Below, piece by piece: positions 47,838 through 57,562 of a stretch of DNA of 64,000 bases. Source of the stretch: Moellerella wisconsensis ATCC 35017 (GTDB lineage Bacteria; Pseudomonadota; Gammaproteobacteria; Enterobacterales; Enterobacteriaceae); assembly GCF_001294465.1 (NCBI RefSeq), contig NZ_LGAA01000010.1, positions 1-64,000 on the forward strand. Direction: 5' to 3'. The notes below the pieces were generated by a model. It did not search any database. It was not told where the DNA came from and saw only the letters and a list, made by a program, of their open reading frames with translations. The position numbers and the translations under genes are program-made. The stretch's first letter is position 1. Each line of letters begins with the position of its first letter.

Positions 47838-48815
47838 ATGTCAACAAGTTTAACCTATTGTTATTTACCCGACGAGATCCAAAAATGGCCAGGATTACCT
47901 CTGTCACTCACTGGGGAAGAGGTTATGCCATTGGATTATCGCGCAGGCGACAGTGGTTGGCTATTATATGGCCGTGGGCTAGATAAAACTCGAATCAGTA
48001 ATTTTCAACAACGTCTAGGCGCTGCAATTGTGATTGTATCTTCTTGGCGAATTGATGATTATCAAGTGGTTAGAATTGCCGGAAGCCTAAATAGCCGAAT
48101 TAAAAAATTAGCCGATGAATGCCAATTGGATGTGGTTCCATTAGGGAAAATTCCACGTTTACGTTCCCCAGGTTTATTAGTTATGGATATGGATTCAACG
48201 GCGATTCAGATTGAATGTATTGATGAAATCGCACGCTTAGCGGGTGTTGGTGAACAAGTTGCCGAAGTAACAGAACGCGCTATGTTAGGCGAATTAGATT
48301 TTACTGAAAGTTTACGCGCTCGGGTAGCTTTATTAGAAGGTGCTGATGCCAATATCTTACATCAAGTCTTAGAAACACTGCCTTTGATGCCCGGCTTAAC
48401 CAGCTTAGTACGTAAATTACAAGCTATGGACTGGCATGTAGCAATAGCTTCGGGGGGATTTACCTTTTTTGCCGATGATTTGCGTCAACGATTAAAATTA
48501 GTGGCGGCAGTGGCTAATCAGCTTGACGTAAAAGCTGGCAAGCTAACTGGAAAAGTGAAAGGACCAATTATCGATGCCAAATATAAAGCCCAAACGCTGA
48601 TTAAATTGGCCGAGCAGCTCAACATTCCGCTAGAACAAACGGTCGCGATAGGTGATGGTGCAAATGATTTAAAAATGATCCGCAAAGCTGGATTAGGTAT
48701 CGCCTACCATGCTAAGCCAAAAGTCTATGCACGTGCCGCAGTCGCTATCCGTCATGCCGATTTAATGGGCGTATTATGTGTGCTCAGTGGTGGACTAAAA
48801 CACGAAGAACGTTAA
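47838..48815 (+). CDS. serB: phosphoserine phosphatase
   Basis: Last step of L-serine synthesis, removing phosphate from O-phosphoserine. The 325 residues (E. coli 322) have a regulatory N-terminal part and a HAD phosphatase domain: DMDST with nucleophile Asp117 and Asp119, the motif II serine in IASGGFTFF, and motif III/IV in GDGANDLKMIRKAG. The order serB-radA-nadR is the same as in E. coli, with 29 bases to radA. Confidence 0.96.
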   Translation: MSTSLTYCYLPDEIQKWPGLPLSLTGEEVMPLDYRAGDSGWLLYGRGLDKTRISNFQQRLGAAIVIVSSWRIDDYQVVRIAGSLNSRIKKLADECQLDVVPLGKIPRLRSPGLLVMDMDSTAIQIECIDEIARLAGVGEQVAEVTERAMLGELDFTESLRARVALLEGADANILHQVLETLPLMPGLTSLVRKLQAMDWHVAIASGGFTFFADDLRQRLKLVAAVANQLDVKAGKLTGKVKGPIIDAKYKAQTLIKLAEQLNIPLEQTVAIGDGANDLKMIRKAGLGIAYHAKPKVYARAAVAIRHADLMGVLCVLSGGLKHEER

Positions 48816-48844
48816 GCTAATTTTATAAAAAATAGGAGCAGGTT

Positions 48845-50230
48845 GTGGCAAAAGGTGCAAAACGAGCATTTGTCTGTAATGAATGCGGTGCAGATTATCC
48901 TCGATGGCAGGGGCAATGCACTGCCTGTAATGCGTGGAATACCATTACAGAAATCCGTTTAGCGGCCAGCCCAGCAGCGGCTCGTAATGATCGATTTACT
49001 GGCTACGCGGGTAATAGCGGTATCAGTAAAGTACAAAAGCTTTCTGAAATTAGCTTAGAAGAAGTCCCTCGCTTTTCGACTGGATTTAAAGAGTTTGACC
49101 GCGTGTTAGGGGGAGGGGTTGTCCCCGGGAGTGCCATATTGATCGGTGGAAATCCTGGTGCAGGGAAAAGTACGTTATTGTTACAGACGATGTGTCAGTT
49201 ATCGGCACAAATGAAAACTCTGTATGTCACTGGTGAAGAATCCTTGCAGCAAGTGGCGATGCGAGCCCATCGTTTAGGGTTACCGACCGATAATTTGAAT
49301 ATGTTATCGGAAACCAGTATCGAACAAATCTGCTTAACAGCAGAACAAGAAAACCCTAAATTAATGGTTATCGACTCGATTCAAGTCATGCATATGGCTG
49401 ATATTCAATCCTCCCCGGGGAGCGTGGCGCAGGTCAGAGAAACAGCTGCTTATTTAACACGCTTTGCCAAAACCCGAGGTGTAGCAATCGTTATGGTCGG
49501 GCATGTCACCAAAGATGGTTCATTAGCTGGCCCTAAAGTATTGGAGCACTGCATCGATTGCTCAGTAATGCTCGATGGCGATGGTGATTCACGGTTCAGA
49601 ACTTTACGTAGCCATAAAAATCGTTTTGGGGCGGTGAATGAGCTGGGGGTCTTTGCCATGACAGAGCAAGGACTTAAAGAGGTTAGCAATCCTTCTGCTA
49701 TATTTTTGAGTCGCGGCGAAGAAATTACTTCTGGCAGTTCGGTCATGGTAGTTTGGGAAGGCACGCGACCTTTATTGGTTGAGATCCAAGCGCTAGTGGA
49801 TCATTCAATGATGTCTAATCCGCGTCGTGTTGCTGTTGGCTTAGAACAAAATCGCTTAGCTATTTTATTGGCCGTGCTGCATCGTCACGGTGGATTATTG
49901 ATGGCGGATCAAGACGTATTCGTCAATGTCGTTGGTGGGGTAAAAGTCACTGAAACTAGTGCGGATTTAGCTTTATTACTCTCTTTAGTGTCTAGTTTTC
50001 GTGATAGACCTCTACCACGGGATTTAGTGGTATTTGGCGAAGTTGGTTTAGCCGGTGAAATTCGCCCCGTTCCTAGTGGACAAGAACGTATTTCTGAAGC
50101 GGCTAAACATGGGTTCAAACGCGCCATCGTGCCTTATGCTAATATGCCTAAAAAGCCCTTACCGAACATGAAAGTGTACGGCGTAAAAAAACTTGCTGAT
50201 GCACTCAGCGTAATGGAAGAATTTGACTGA
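48845..50230 (+). CDS. radA: DNA repair protein RadA
   Basis: RecA-related ATPase that helps branch migration in recombinational repair. The 461 residues (E. coli 460) start with GTG. The C4 zinc finger is Cys11, Cys14, Cys25 and Cys28; the Walker A loop is GGNPGAGKST; the RadA-specific KNRFG word follows; and the C-terminal Lon-protease-like domain shows GEVGLAGEIRPV. It ends 13 bases before the chosen nadR start. Confidence 0.96.
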   Translation: MAKGAKRAFVCNECGADYPRWQGQCTACNAWNTITEIRLAASPAAARNDRFTGYAGNSGISKVQKLSEISLEEVPRFSTGFKEFDRVLGGGVVPGSAILIGGNPGAGKSTLLLQTMCQLSAQMKTLYVTGEESLQQVAMRAHRLGLPTDNLNMLSETSIEQICLTAEQENPKLMVIDSIQVMHMADIQSSPGSVAQVRETAAYLTRFAKTRGVAIVMVGHVTKDGSLAGPKVLEHCIDCSVMLDGDGDSRFRTLRSHKNRFGAVNELGVFAMTEQGLKEVSNPSAIFLSRGEEITSGSSVMVVWEGTRPLLVEIQALVDHSMMSNPRRVAVGLEQNRLAILLAVLHRHGGLLMADQDVFVNVVGGVKVTETSADLALLLSLVSSFRDRPLPRDLVVFGEVGLAGEIRPVPSGQERISEAAKHGFKRAIVPYANMPKKPLPNMKVYGVKKLADALSVMEEFD

Positions 50231-50243
50231 ATCGGAGGGACTG

Positions 50244-51476
50244 ATGGCAGAGTTTGATTATTTAAAAGATGCGATTAGGCAGACAGGTTATACCTTACAA
50301 CAAGTTGCCGATGCTAGCGAGATGACTAAAGGTTATTTGAGTCAGCTAATTAATAATAAAATCAAAAGTCCAAGCGCCCAAAAAATAGCTGCTTTGCACC
50401 GTTTTCTTGGTTTGGAATACCCACAAAAAGAGAAAGTGGTCGGAGTGGTTTTTGGTAAATTTTATCCTTTACATACGGGCCATATTTATCTGATACAACG
50501 TGCTTGTAGTCAGGTCGATGAATTACATGTAATCCTTTGCCATGATGAGCCGCGGGATAAAAATCTGTTCCTTAACAGCTCGATGTCACAGCAGCCAACA
50601 GTGAGCGATCGCTTACGTTGGTTATTACAAACTTTTAAATATCAGAAAAATATTCATATCCATTTATTTGATGAAAAAGGTATTGAACCCTATCCGCACG
50701 GTTGGCAAGTGTGGAGCGAAGGAATGCATAAGTTTCTTAAGCAGAAAAATATTCGCCCAAGTTATATTTATTCGGGCGAAAAAAACGATGCGCCACGCTA
50801 TAAAAAATACTTGGGTATTGAAACCACGTTGATAGATCCTGAACGTAGTTTTATGAATATTAGTGGCCACCAAATCCGGCAGGCGCCGTTTAAATATTGG
50901 GAATACATTCCAACTGAAGTTAAGCCATTCTTTGTGCGAAAAGTAGCGATTTTAGGTGGAGAATCGAGTGGAAAATCAACTTTAGTCAATAAATTAGCCA
51001 ATATTTTCAATACTACCAGTGCGTGGGAATTCGGTCGGGATTATGTTTTTTCTCACCTTGGCGGTGATGAAATGGCATTGCAATACTCAGATTACGATAA
51101 AATTGCATTGGGTCACGCTCAATATATTGATTTTGCAGTTAAATATGCAAATAAAGTTGCTTTTATTGATACTGATTTTATTACCACACAGGCTTTCTGC
51201 AAACGCTATGAAGGTAAAGAACATCCGTTTGTTCAAGCACTCATTGATGAGTATCGTTTTGATTTGGTTATTTTATTAGAGAATAATACTCCGTGGGTGG
51301 CAGATGGATTACGCAGCTTAGGAAGCGATCAAGATCGCCAGACATTTCAAACCTTACTGATTGAAATGCTAAATAAAAATAATGTCGATTTTGTGCATGT
51401 GGACTCTCCTGATTATGATACGCGTTTTTTACGTTGTGTAGAGTTAGTCCAACAGCTATTAATGATGGAAAATTAA
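50244..51476 (+). CDS. nadR: NadR: NAD regulator, NMN adenylyltransferase and ribosylnicotinamide kinase
   Basis: Three-function protein of NAD metabolism. At 410 residues from the ATG at 50244 (after GGAGGGAC), it equals E. coli NadR. An N-terminal helix-turn-helix (about 10-50, LQQVADASEMTKGYLSQLI) binds NAD-gene operators; the NMN adenylyltransferase has the nucleotide-binding GKFYPLHTGHIYLI; and the C-terminal ribosylnicotinamide kinase has the P-loop GGESSGKST. An in-frame TTG seven codons upstream would add a short extension but is less likely. Confidence 0.95.
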   Translation: MAEFDYLKDAIRQTGYTLQQVADASEMTKGYLSQLINNKIKSPSAQKIAALHRFLGLEYPQKEKVVGVVFGKFYPLHTGHIYLIQRACSQVDELHVILCHDEPRDKNLFLNSSMSQQPTVSDRLRWLLQTFKYQKNIHIHLFDEKGIEPYPHGWQVWSEGMHKFLKQKNIRPSYIYSGEKNDAPRYKKYLGIETTLIDPERSFMNISGHQIRQAPFKYWEYIPTEVKPFFVRKVAILGGESSGKSTLVNKLANIFNTTSAWEFGRDYVFSHLGGDEMALQYSDYDKIALGHAQYIDFAVKYANKVAFIDTDFITTQAFCKRYEGKEHPFVQALIDEYRFDLVILLENNTPWVADGLRSLGSDQDRQTFQTLLIEMLNKNNVDFVHVDSPDYDTRFLRCVELVQQLLMMEN

Positions 51477-51492
51477 GTTATTTTGAATCAAC

Positions 51493-51518
51493 AAACGGCA
51501 CCCAGAAGGTGCCGTTTT
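51493..51518. terminator. shared nadR/ettA terminator
   Basis: AAACGGCACC / GGTGCCGTTT stem with a 5-base loop between the convergent nadR and ettA genes, T-rich on both ends. Confidence 0.8.
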
Positions 51519-51552
51519 AATTATATTTATCAACAAGATGTCAAAATAATAA

Positions 51553-53220
51553 TTATTTGATCATTTTTTTGTATTTAATGCGATGTGGTTGAAGTGCTTC
51601 CGCGCCCAGAGTGCGTTTTTTGAAGTCTTCATATTCGGTGAAGTTACCTTCGAAGAACGCGACTTTACCTTCATCTTGATAATCAATAATGTGCGTTGCG
51701 ATACGGTCAAGGAACCAACGGTCATGGGAAATGACCATTGCACAGCCCGGGAATTCTAATAAGGCGTTTTCCAGCGCACGCAGAGTTTCGATATCTAGGT
51801 CATTGGTTGGCTCATCTAATAACAGCATGTTACCGCCAACTTGTAACAGTTTGGCGAGATGCAGACGACCCCGTTCACCTCCGGAGAGTTCTCCTACGCG
51901 CTTACCCTGGTCTGTTCCTTTAAAGTTAAATCGACCGACATAAGCGCGGCTTGGCAGTTCGAAATTGCCAATACGCATAATATCTTGGCCGTTAGATACT
52001 TCTTCCCAGACGGTTTTGCTGTCGTCCATCTCATCACGGAACTGATCAACTGACGCGACTTTAACCGTGTCACCTAAACTGATGGTTCCTGAATCTGGTT
52101 GTTCTTGACCGGAGATCATGCGAAACAATGTTGATTTACCCGCTCCGTTCGGACCGATAATACCGACAATCGCTCCTTTAGGAATAGCAAAGCTCAGGTT
52201 ATCGATCAGCATACGATCGTCATACGATTTGCTCAGATTCTCAACTTCGAGAACTTTATCGCCTAAACGTGGACCTGGTGGAATAAACAGCTCGCTAGTT
52301 TCGTTACGTTTTTGATACTCAACGTTATTAAGTTCTTCGAAACGAGCTAAACGGGCTTTGCCTTTGGCTTGGCGGCCTTTTGGATTTTGACGGATCCATT
52401 CAAGTTCTTTCTCGATAGATTTACGGCGAGCCGCTTCTGAAGAGGCTTCTTGCGCCAAGCGATTATCTTTTTGCTCTAACCAAGAAGAATAGTTACCTTC
52501 CCATGGAATACCTTCACCACGGTCAAGCTCTAAGATCCAACCAGCGACATTGTCTAAGAAGTAACGGTCATGGGTAATTGCCACAACAGTACCTTCATAA
52601 TCATGTAAGAAGCGTTCTAACCAAGCGACGGATTCAGCATCCAAGTGGTTAGTTGGTTCATCGAGCAGCAGCATGTCTGGTTTTTCTAACAGTAAACGAC
52701 AAATTGCTACGCGACGGCGTTCACCCCCAGATAAATGTTTAATTTGGGCATCCCAAGCAGGTAAGCGAAGTGCATCTGCCGCGCGCTCTAACTGGTTATC
52801 CAGATTATGGCCATCGTGTGATTGAATAATGGCTTCTAATTGACCTTGTTCTTTGGCTAATTGATCAAAATCAGCATCAGGATCTGCATAAGCCGCATAC
52901 ACTTCATCCAGACGATTCAGCGCATTTTTAACTTCGCTAACGCCTTCTTCGACCGCTTCACGTACGGTATGTTCTAAATTAAGTTTAGGTTCCTGTGGCA
53001 GGTAACCAATTTTAATTCCTGGTTGCGGGCGCGCTTCACCTTCAATATCTGTATCGATACCCGCCATAATGCGCAGTAAGGTGGATTTACCTGCCCCGTT
53101 AAGACCTAAAACACCGATCTTTGCTCCCGGAAAAAAGCTTAAAGAGATGTTCTTTAAAATATGCCGCTTAGGTGGGACAACTTTCCCCACGCGGTGCATA
53201 GAATAAACGTATTGAGCCAA
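51553..53220 (-). CDS. ettA: energy-dependent translational throttle ABC-F protein
   Basis: Ribosome-binding ABC-F ATPase that gates entry into the elongation cycle according to the ATP/ADP ratio. The 555 residues equal E. coli EttA. Two ABC domains are seen, each with Walker A (GLNGAGKST; GPNGAGKST), signature (LSGGERRRV; LSGGERGRL) and Walker B (LLLDEPTNHLD; LLLDEPTNDLD). The arm motif between them, in the linker region about 245-300, is typical of ABC-F proteins. There are no membrane segments. It converges on nadR. Confidence 0.96.
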   Translation of the reverse strand: MAQYVYSMHRVGKVVPPKRHILKNISLSFFPGAKIGVLGLNGAGKSTLLRIMAGIDTDIEGEARPQPGIKIGYLPQEPKLNLEHTVREAVEEGVSEVKNALNRLDEVYAAYADPDADFDQLAKEQGQLEAIIQSHDGHNLDNQLERAADALRLPAWDAQIKHLSGGERRRVAICRLLLEKPDMLLLDEPTNHLDAESVAWLERFLHDYEGTVVAITHDRYFLDNVAGWILELDRGEGIPWEGNYSSWLEQKDNRLAQEASSEAARRKSIEKELEWIRQNPKGRQAKGKARLARFEELNNVEYQKRNETSELFIPPGPRLGDKVLEVENLSKSYDDRMLIDNLSFAIPKGAIVGIIGPNGAGKSTLFRMISGQEQPDSGTISLGDTVKVASVDQFRDEMDDSKTVWEEVSNGQDIMRIGNFELPSRAYVGRFNFKGTDQGKRVGELSGGERGRLHLAKLLQVGGNMLLLDEPTNDLDIETLRALENALLEFPGCAMVISHDRWFLDRIATHIIDYQDEGKVAFFEGNFTEYEDFKKRTLGAEALQPHRIKYKKMIK

Positions 53221-53728
53221 TTTTATATACCCTATGATTTCTAAAAGTTATCGTTTTTGCTATCGCTAATTAAATGAATTATATGATTTTTATCAGTTCT
53301 TTCTTTAACTTATAACTATTCTAAGTCAGCAGAATACTGATTAACCAATATCAGCTATCAGCAATAACCTGATTATCACTAATTGGATAAACTTGTTTGC
53401 TTGATAGTTTAGCCTTTTTTATTCTTTTATCCTATCTATCATGCTGGGTTTAGTCGTTTGTTTATGATTGTGCTTAAACTTATTTAAGAACTGATTATGA
53501 GCTGATGATGGGAGATGTGGTATTTTATTGTTATTAGCTAAATTATTCTGGTTAAACGCCGTAAACTTAGAGTGAGCAGTGTTAATCATCGTCTTAAAGT
53601 ATTGAATAATCACATGCAAATAGATAAATATTTGATAAAGTGATGGATAATTATTGTTGTTAGCGAAAAAATTAAAATCATTTTCAGGTTAACGGTATAA
53701 ATATCAAGGTAATAAGGAGCGGTGCTTC
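53221..53728. other. divergent control region between ettA and slt
   Basis: About 500 AT-rich bases between divergent genes, holding both promoters. A 66-codon open stretch on the minus strand (53419-53619) has no ribosome-binding site or recognisable similarity. Nothing further can be supported. Confidence 0.4.
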
Positions 53729-55645
53729 ATGAATAAGTGGTGGATAGCAGCGATACCTGCTGCGGTAATGCTGGTATCAGCAGCCAGTTGGGCAGACAGT
53801 CTTTCGCAACAACGTGAACGTTATCAGGCGATTAAACAGGCTTGGGATGCTAAAAATATGGATGAAGTTGAGCGATTAATGCCAACTTTACAGGACTATC
53901 CATTATATCCTTATTTAGAGTATCGCGAATTATCCCAAGATATGGATATTGTCTCCGCCAAGCAAGTGAATGATTTTATTGCAACGCATCCTAATTTACC
54001 GCCAGCACGCTCGCTTAAAGCTCGATTTGTCAATGAATTAGCACGCCGTCAAGAATGGTCTGCATTATTGGCTTTTAGCCCCGAAGCGCCCAAGCCAGCA
54101 GAAGCAAGATGCAATTATTACTATGCTAACTGGGTAACAGGGCAACAACAAATTGCTTGGCAGGGCGCTGAAGAAGCTTGGCTGAATGGAAATTCAATGC
54201 CATCAAGTTGCGATAAGTTATTTGACGCTTGGGAAAAAGAAGGCCAATTAACCCCCGAATTGATCTTACAGCGTATTAGCTTAGCAATTAAAAGTGGAAA
54301 TACCTCAATTGCGAGTTATTTGGCCAAGCGCTTACCTGCGAGTTATAAAACTATTTCTGATGCTTTAATTAAATTGCAAAATAATCCGGCATCGGTGACT
54401 GAATTCGCGCGCGAAACTGCAGCGACTGATTTTACTCGCGAAGCTACGTTAGCTGCGTTTAGCCGCTTTGCTCGTCAATCGCCAGATCAGGCGAGAGAAG
54501 CGATTAATACTATTGCTCGTGCGCAAAAAATGAATGCTAAAGAGCGTCAACAAATGAGTGAATCTGTCGCTTGGCAATATATGGGCGAGGTGACTCCTGA
54601 GCAGCAAAAATGGCGCGATGAGGTGATTAATAATTCTGATTCTGCATCATTATTGGAGCGTCGAGTTCGTTTATCATTAGGTTTAAATGATAAACCGGGC
54701 GTGGCTCAATGGCTGAAAAGACTGCCTGAAGAAAGTAAAACCAAAGAGGAATGGCAGTATTGGTTGGCGATGACGTTGATTGATCAAGGTAAAAAAGCTG
54801 AAGGTGAGGCTATTTTACGTAAGTTGATGGAGTCAAGAGGCTTTTATCCTATGGTTGCTGCACAGCAACTTAATCTAACATATCCTTTATATATCAAGGC
54901 TGCTGAACAACCTGATAGCAGTATAGCTTCATTGCCTGAAATTAATCGTATTCGTGAATTGATGTATTGGGAAATGGATAATCAGGCAAGAAATGAATGG
55001 ATTAATTTAGTTTCAACTCAGCCAGCCAATAAACAAGAGCAACTTGCCCGCTATGCATTGCAACAAAATTGGGCCGATTTAAGCGTTCAGGCTACGATTA
55101 GTGCCAAACTTTGGGATCATCTAGAAGAGCGATTTCCATTAGCTTGGGGATCTGAATTTGATCGTTATACTAAAAATAAAAGTATCGATAAAAGTTATGC
55201 GATGGCGATTGCTCGCCAAGAAAGTGCTTGGAATCCTCAGGCACGTTCACCGGTTGGAGCAACAGGTTTAATGCAAATTATGCCAGCTACTGCAAAGCAT
55301 ACTGTTGATACTCAAGGGATTAGCGGCTATGTGAATAGTAGTCAGTTAGTTGATCCGATTAAAAATATCGAAATTGGTACTGCTTATTTAGAGTCGGTTT
55401 ATCAACAGTTTGGTAATAACCGTATCTTAGCTAGCGCGGCGTATAATGCCGGTCCATCGCGAGTGAATCGTTGGCTTAATAATAGTGCAGGGCGTTTGGA
55501 CGCCGTGGCATTTATTGAAAGTATTCCGTTCTCTGAAACCCGAGGCTATGTTAAAAATGTATTAGCTTACGATTTGTTTTATAAGAATTTTTTGCATCAA
55601 AAAGCGAATGTTCTGACTAATTCAGAGTGGTTAATGCGTTATTAA
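53729..55645 (+). CDS. slt: soluble lytic murein transglycosylase Slt70
   Basis: Periplasmic exo-acting peptidoglycan transglycosylase forming 1,6-anhydromuramic products. The 638 residues (E. coli 645) start with a signal peptide ending about SWADS. The long superhelical U and L domains are followed by the catalytic domain from about 480, with catalytic Glu498 in AIARQESAW, then GATGLMQIMPATA, and a late AYNAGPSRV word. GGAG precedes the start. trpR follows, as in E. coli. Confidence 0.96.
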   Translation: MNKWWIAAIPAAVMLVSAASWADSLSQQRERYQAIKQAWDAKNMDEVERLMPTLQDYPLYPYLEYRELSQDMDIVSAKQVNDFIATHPNLPPARSLKARFVNELARRQEWSALLAFSPEAPKPAEARCNYYYANWVTGQQQIAWQGAEEAWLNGNSMPSSCDKLFDAWEKEGQLTPELILQRISLAIKSGNTSIASYLAKRLPASYKTISDALIKLQNNPASVTEFARETAATDFTREATLAAFSRFARQSPDQAREAINTIARAQKMNAKERQQMSESVAWQYMGEVTPEQQKWRDEVINNSDSASLLERRVRLSLGLNDKPGVAQWLKRLPEESKTKEEWQYWLAMTLIDQGKKAEGEAILRKLMESRGFYPMVAAQQLNLTYPLYIKAAEQPDSSIASLPEINRIRELMYWEMDNQARNEWINLVSTQPANKQEQLARYALQQNWADLSVQATISAKLWDHLEERFPLAWGSEFDRYTKNKSIDKSYAMAIARQESAWNPQARSPVGATGLMQIMPATAKHTVDTQGISGYVNSSQLVDPIKNIEIGTAYLESVYQQFGNNRILASAAYNAGPSRVNRWLNNSAGRLDAVAFIESIPFSETRGYVKNVLAYDLFYKNFLHQKANVLTNSEWLMRY

Positions 55646-55687
55646 AGTAGGAAATGCGGTGATTTGTGTGCTTTTATGTTATGATTT

Positions 55688-55705
55688 GTACTAGTTGAAT
55701 AGTAT
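55688..55705 (+). promoter_or_regulatory. trp operator upstream of trpR
   Basis: GTACTAGTTGAATAGTAT matches the trp-operon operator GTACTAGTTAACTAGTAC at 15 of 18 bases. It follows a TATGAT -10 (55680-55685), so bound TrpR would cover the transcription start. This indicates autoregulation by tryptophan-loaded TrpR. Confidence 0.8.
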
Positions 55706-55716
55706 GGCGGAATAAC

Positions 55717-56037
55717 ATGGCAGCAAATCACCTTAATGATCCAGCGCTGATGGTTGATGAAAACGATGACTGGCAACGCTTTGTCCGGTTACTTCAGCAT
55801 GCTTTTGAGCAAGATCTACAGCATCCAGTTCTGCAACTGTTATTAACTCCTGATGAACGTACGGCATTAGCAACTCGCGTACGTATTATTCAGGAATTAA
55901 TGCGTGGAGAAATGAGCCAGCGGGAGTTAAAATCTGAGCTTGGTGTCGGGATTGCAACGATAACTCGTGGTTCAAATAGCTTGAAATCAGCACCGACAGA
56001 CGTGAAAAACTGGTTAGAAGAACAGTTGCTTAAATAA
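55717..56037 (+). CDS. trpR: tryptophan repressor TrpR
   Basis: Dimeric helix-turn-helix repressor of tryptophan biosynthesis genes, active when bound to tryptophan. The 106 residues match E. coli TrpR (108). The helices include [21 protein letters not shown] with the tryptophan-contacting arginine, and the DNA-binding part is [22 protein letters not shown]. Its own operator lies upstream. Confidence 0.96.
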   Translation: MAANHLNDPALMVDENDDWQRFVRLLQHAFEQDLQHPVLQLLLTPDERTALATRVRIIQELMRGEMSQRELKSELGVGIATITRGSNSLKSAPTDVKNWLEEQLLK

Positions 56038-56073
56038 TTAGTTTTATCAATAAATTAAGCTAAATTTTACGAG

Positions 56074-56097
56074 AAAGGGGCAAACAATGCCCCTTTT
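56074..56097. terminator. trpR/yjjX terminator
   Basis: AAAGGGGCA / TGCCCCTTT stem with a 5-base loop and a T tract, between convergent trpR and yjjX. Confidence 0.85.
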
Positions 56098-56117
56098 AGT
56101 TTATTTTTTGGGTATAA

Positions 56118-56654
56118 TCAATCTTCTATCTGGTTAAGCTCTTTATAAATTTCATGCTTGATGGGAACCAGTGCAAGTATCAGCGCTTGTTGGTATACGC
56201 TTGTGCGGGTTAATAAACCATTGGTGAAGAACCCTATTGCGCCACCTTGCTGTTTGATATTATCAATTCCGGTTAAATCTGCCATTTCATCACCTAGCTC
56301 GCGACCTTCACGAATTCCTGCTAGGATTTTCTCCGGTATCATTAAACTTGCAGAACGTGATTCTCCTCGAATTTGTTTATGTTCGACGACAATCCAAGCA
56401 AAAGTCATATCTTCATCAACCCCTGCTTCAATTCCCACCCAGAAGTCAGCTTCAGGGCGAACTTGACGTGACGCCATTACGCGTTGTCTTGCGCCTGTGC
56501 GTGTTTCATTATTACCGAGAGGTTGTTGTGGAACGCTGCTATCGACGTTGATGTCTTCAATTTGATAGTTGCCTGGTCCAAATACAGCATCGAAAGCAAG
56601 GGTAATCGCTTTTATTTTGGCAGGATTAGTCGTTGCAGCTATAACTTGATACAT
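56118..56654 (-). CDS. yjjX: inosine/xanthosine triphosphatase
   Basis: House-cleaning enzyme that hydrolyses non-canonical ITP and XTP to diphosphates. The 178 residues (E. coli 170) keep the family starts [16 protein letters not shown] and words [17 protein letters not shown] and the later [10 protein letters not shown]. It is divergent from gpmB with a 51-base gap, as in E. coli. Confidence 0.9.
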   Translation of the reverse strand: MYQVIAATTNPAKIKAITLAFDAVFGPGNYQIEDINVDSSVPQQPLGNNETRTGARQRVMASRQVRPEADFWVGIEAGVDEDMTFAWIVVEHKQIRGESRSASLMIPEKILAGIREGRELGDEMADLTGIDNIKQQGGAIGFFTNGLLTRTSVYQQALILALVPIKHEIYKELNQIED

Positions 56655-56705
56655 TAATTATTTTTCCTTTGAACATATATCGCGAAGTAATTACGGAACA
56701 AATCT

Positions 56706-57353
56706 ATGTTACAGGTTTATCTTGTTCGCCATGGCGAAACCGAATGGAACGTGGCTCGCCGTATTCAGGGTCAGTCCGACAGTCCTTTAACTGAAACCGG
56801 GAAACAACAGGCCAGGCAGGTTGCGGAAAGAGTAAAATCCGAAGGTATAACGCATATTATCACTAGTGATATGGGGCGCACACGCGAAACTGCACAAATA
56901 ATTGCACAACAATGTGATTGCCAAGTGATTGCCGATCCTCGTTTACGTGAATTAAACATGGGAGTACTAGAGCAACGCGATATCGATTCTCTTACTGAAA
57001 CCGAAGAATTATGGCGTAAAAGCCTGATTGATGGTACGCCTGACGGACGAATTCCTGAAGGTGAATCAATGAATGAGTTGGCTACTCGTATGTTTGCGGC
57101 ATTAGAAAACTGCCGTAATTTACCCGAGGGAAGTCGCCCATTATTGGTTAGTCATGGAATTGCATTAAGCGCATTACTTAGCCGAATTCTCGGAGTTCCA
57201 GCTCATTCGGAACGTCGTTTGCGTTTACGTAACTGTTCAATATCGCGGGTTGATTATCAAAATAGTCCGTGGTTAGCAAATGGTTGGATTGTTGAAACTG
57301 CTGGTGAAGTGACACATTTAACCCAGCCAGCACTGGATGAACAGCAAGCGTAA
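56706..57353 (+). CDS. gpmB: phosphoglycerate mutase-like phosphatase GpmB
   Basis: Histidine phosphatase superfamily protein of 215 residues (E. coli GpmB/YtjC 215). The phospho-histidine is His9 in LVRHGETEWN, and the second catalytic histidine is in VSHGIALSALL (about 151). The family was named as a cofactor-dependent phosphoglycerate mutase, but mutase activity in E. coli is doubtful and a small-metabolite phosphatase role is possible. Order between yjjX and rob is conserved. Confidence 0.9.
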   Translation: MLQVYLVRHGETEWNVARRIQGQSDSPLTETGKQQARQVAERVKSEGITHIITSDMGRTRETAQIIAQQCDCQVIADPRLRELNMGVLEQRDIDSLTETEELWRKSLIDGTPDGRIPEGESMNELATRMFAALENCRNLPEGSRPLLVSHGIALSALLSRILGVPAHSERRLRLRNCSISRVDYQNSPWLANGWIVETAGEVTHLTQPALDEQQA

Positions 57354-57379
57354 ATTATATTTTATCTGCTAATGTGATG

Positions 57380-57417
57380 TTTCAGGCCGATTTCAATTGA
57401 TAGAACTCGGCCTGAAA
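57380..57417. repeat. inverted repeat between gpmB and rob
   Basis: TTTCAGGCCGA / TCGGCCTGAAA with a 16-base loop in the gap between convergent gpmB and rob. There is no T run, so it is a hairpin with a possible 3'-end role. Confidence 0.5.
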
Positions 57418-57562
57418 TATCAGTAGTTGATGATATTATTGATATTTTAACTACGCTACTTTTGAATGGATGTCTATTTTATACGCGTTATTTCTAGATA
57501 ATGGTATTTTCATCGATATATTTTCATTCTACTATAACCGCTTTATTAGAACTGTTTTTTAA

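Noticed and set aside
53419-53619. 66-codon open frame before slt
   Set aside because: No start signal and no family resemblance; lies in the ettA/slt control region.
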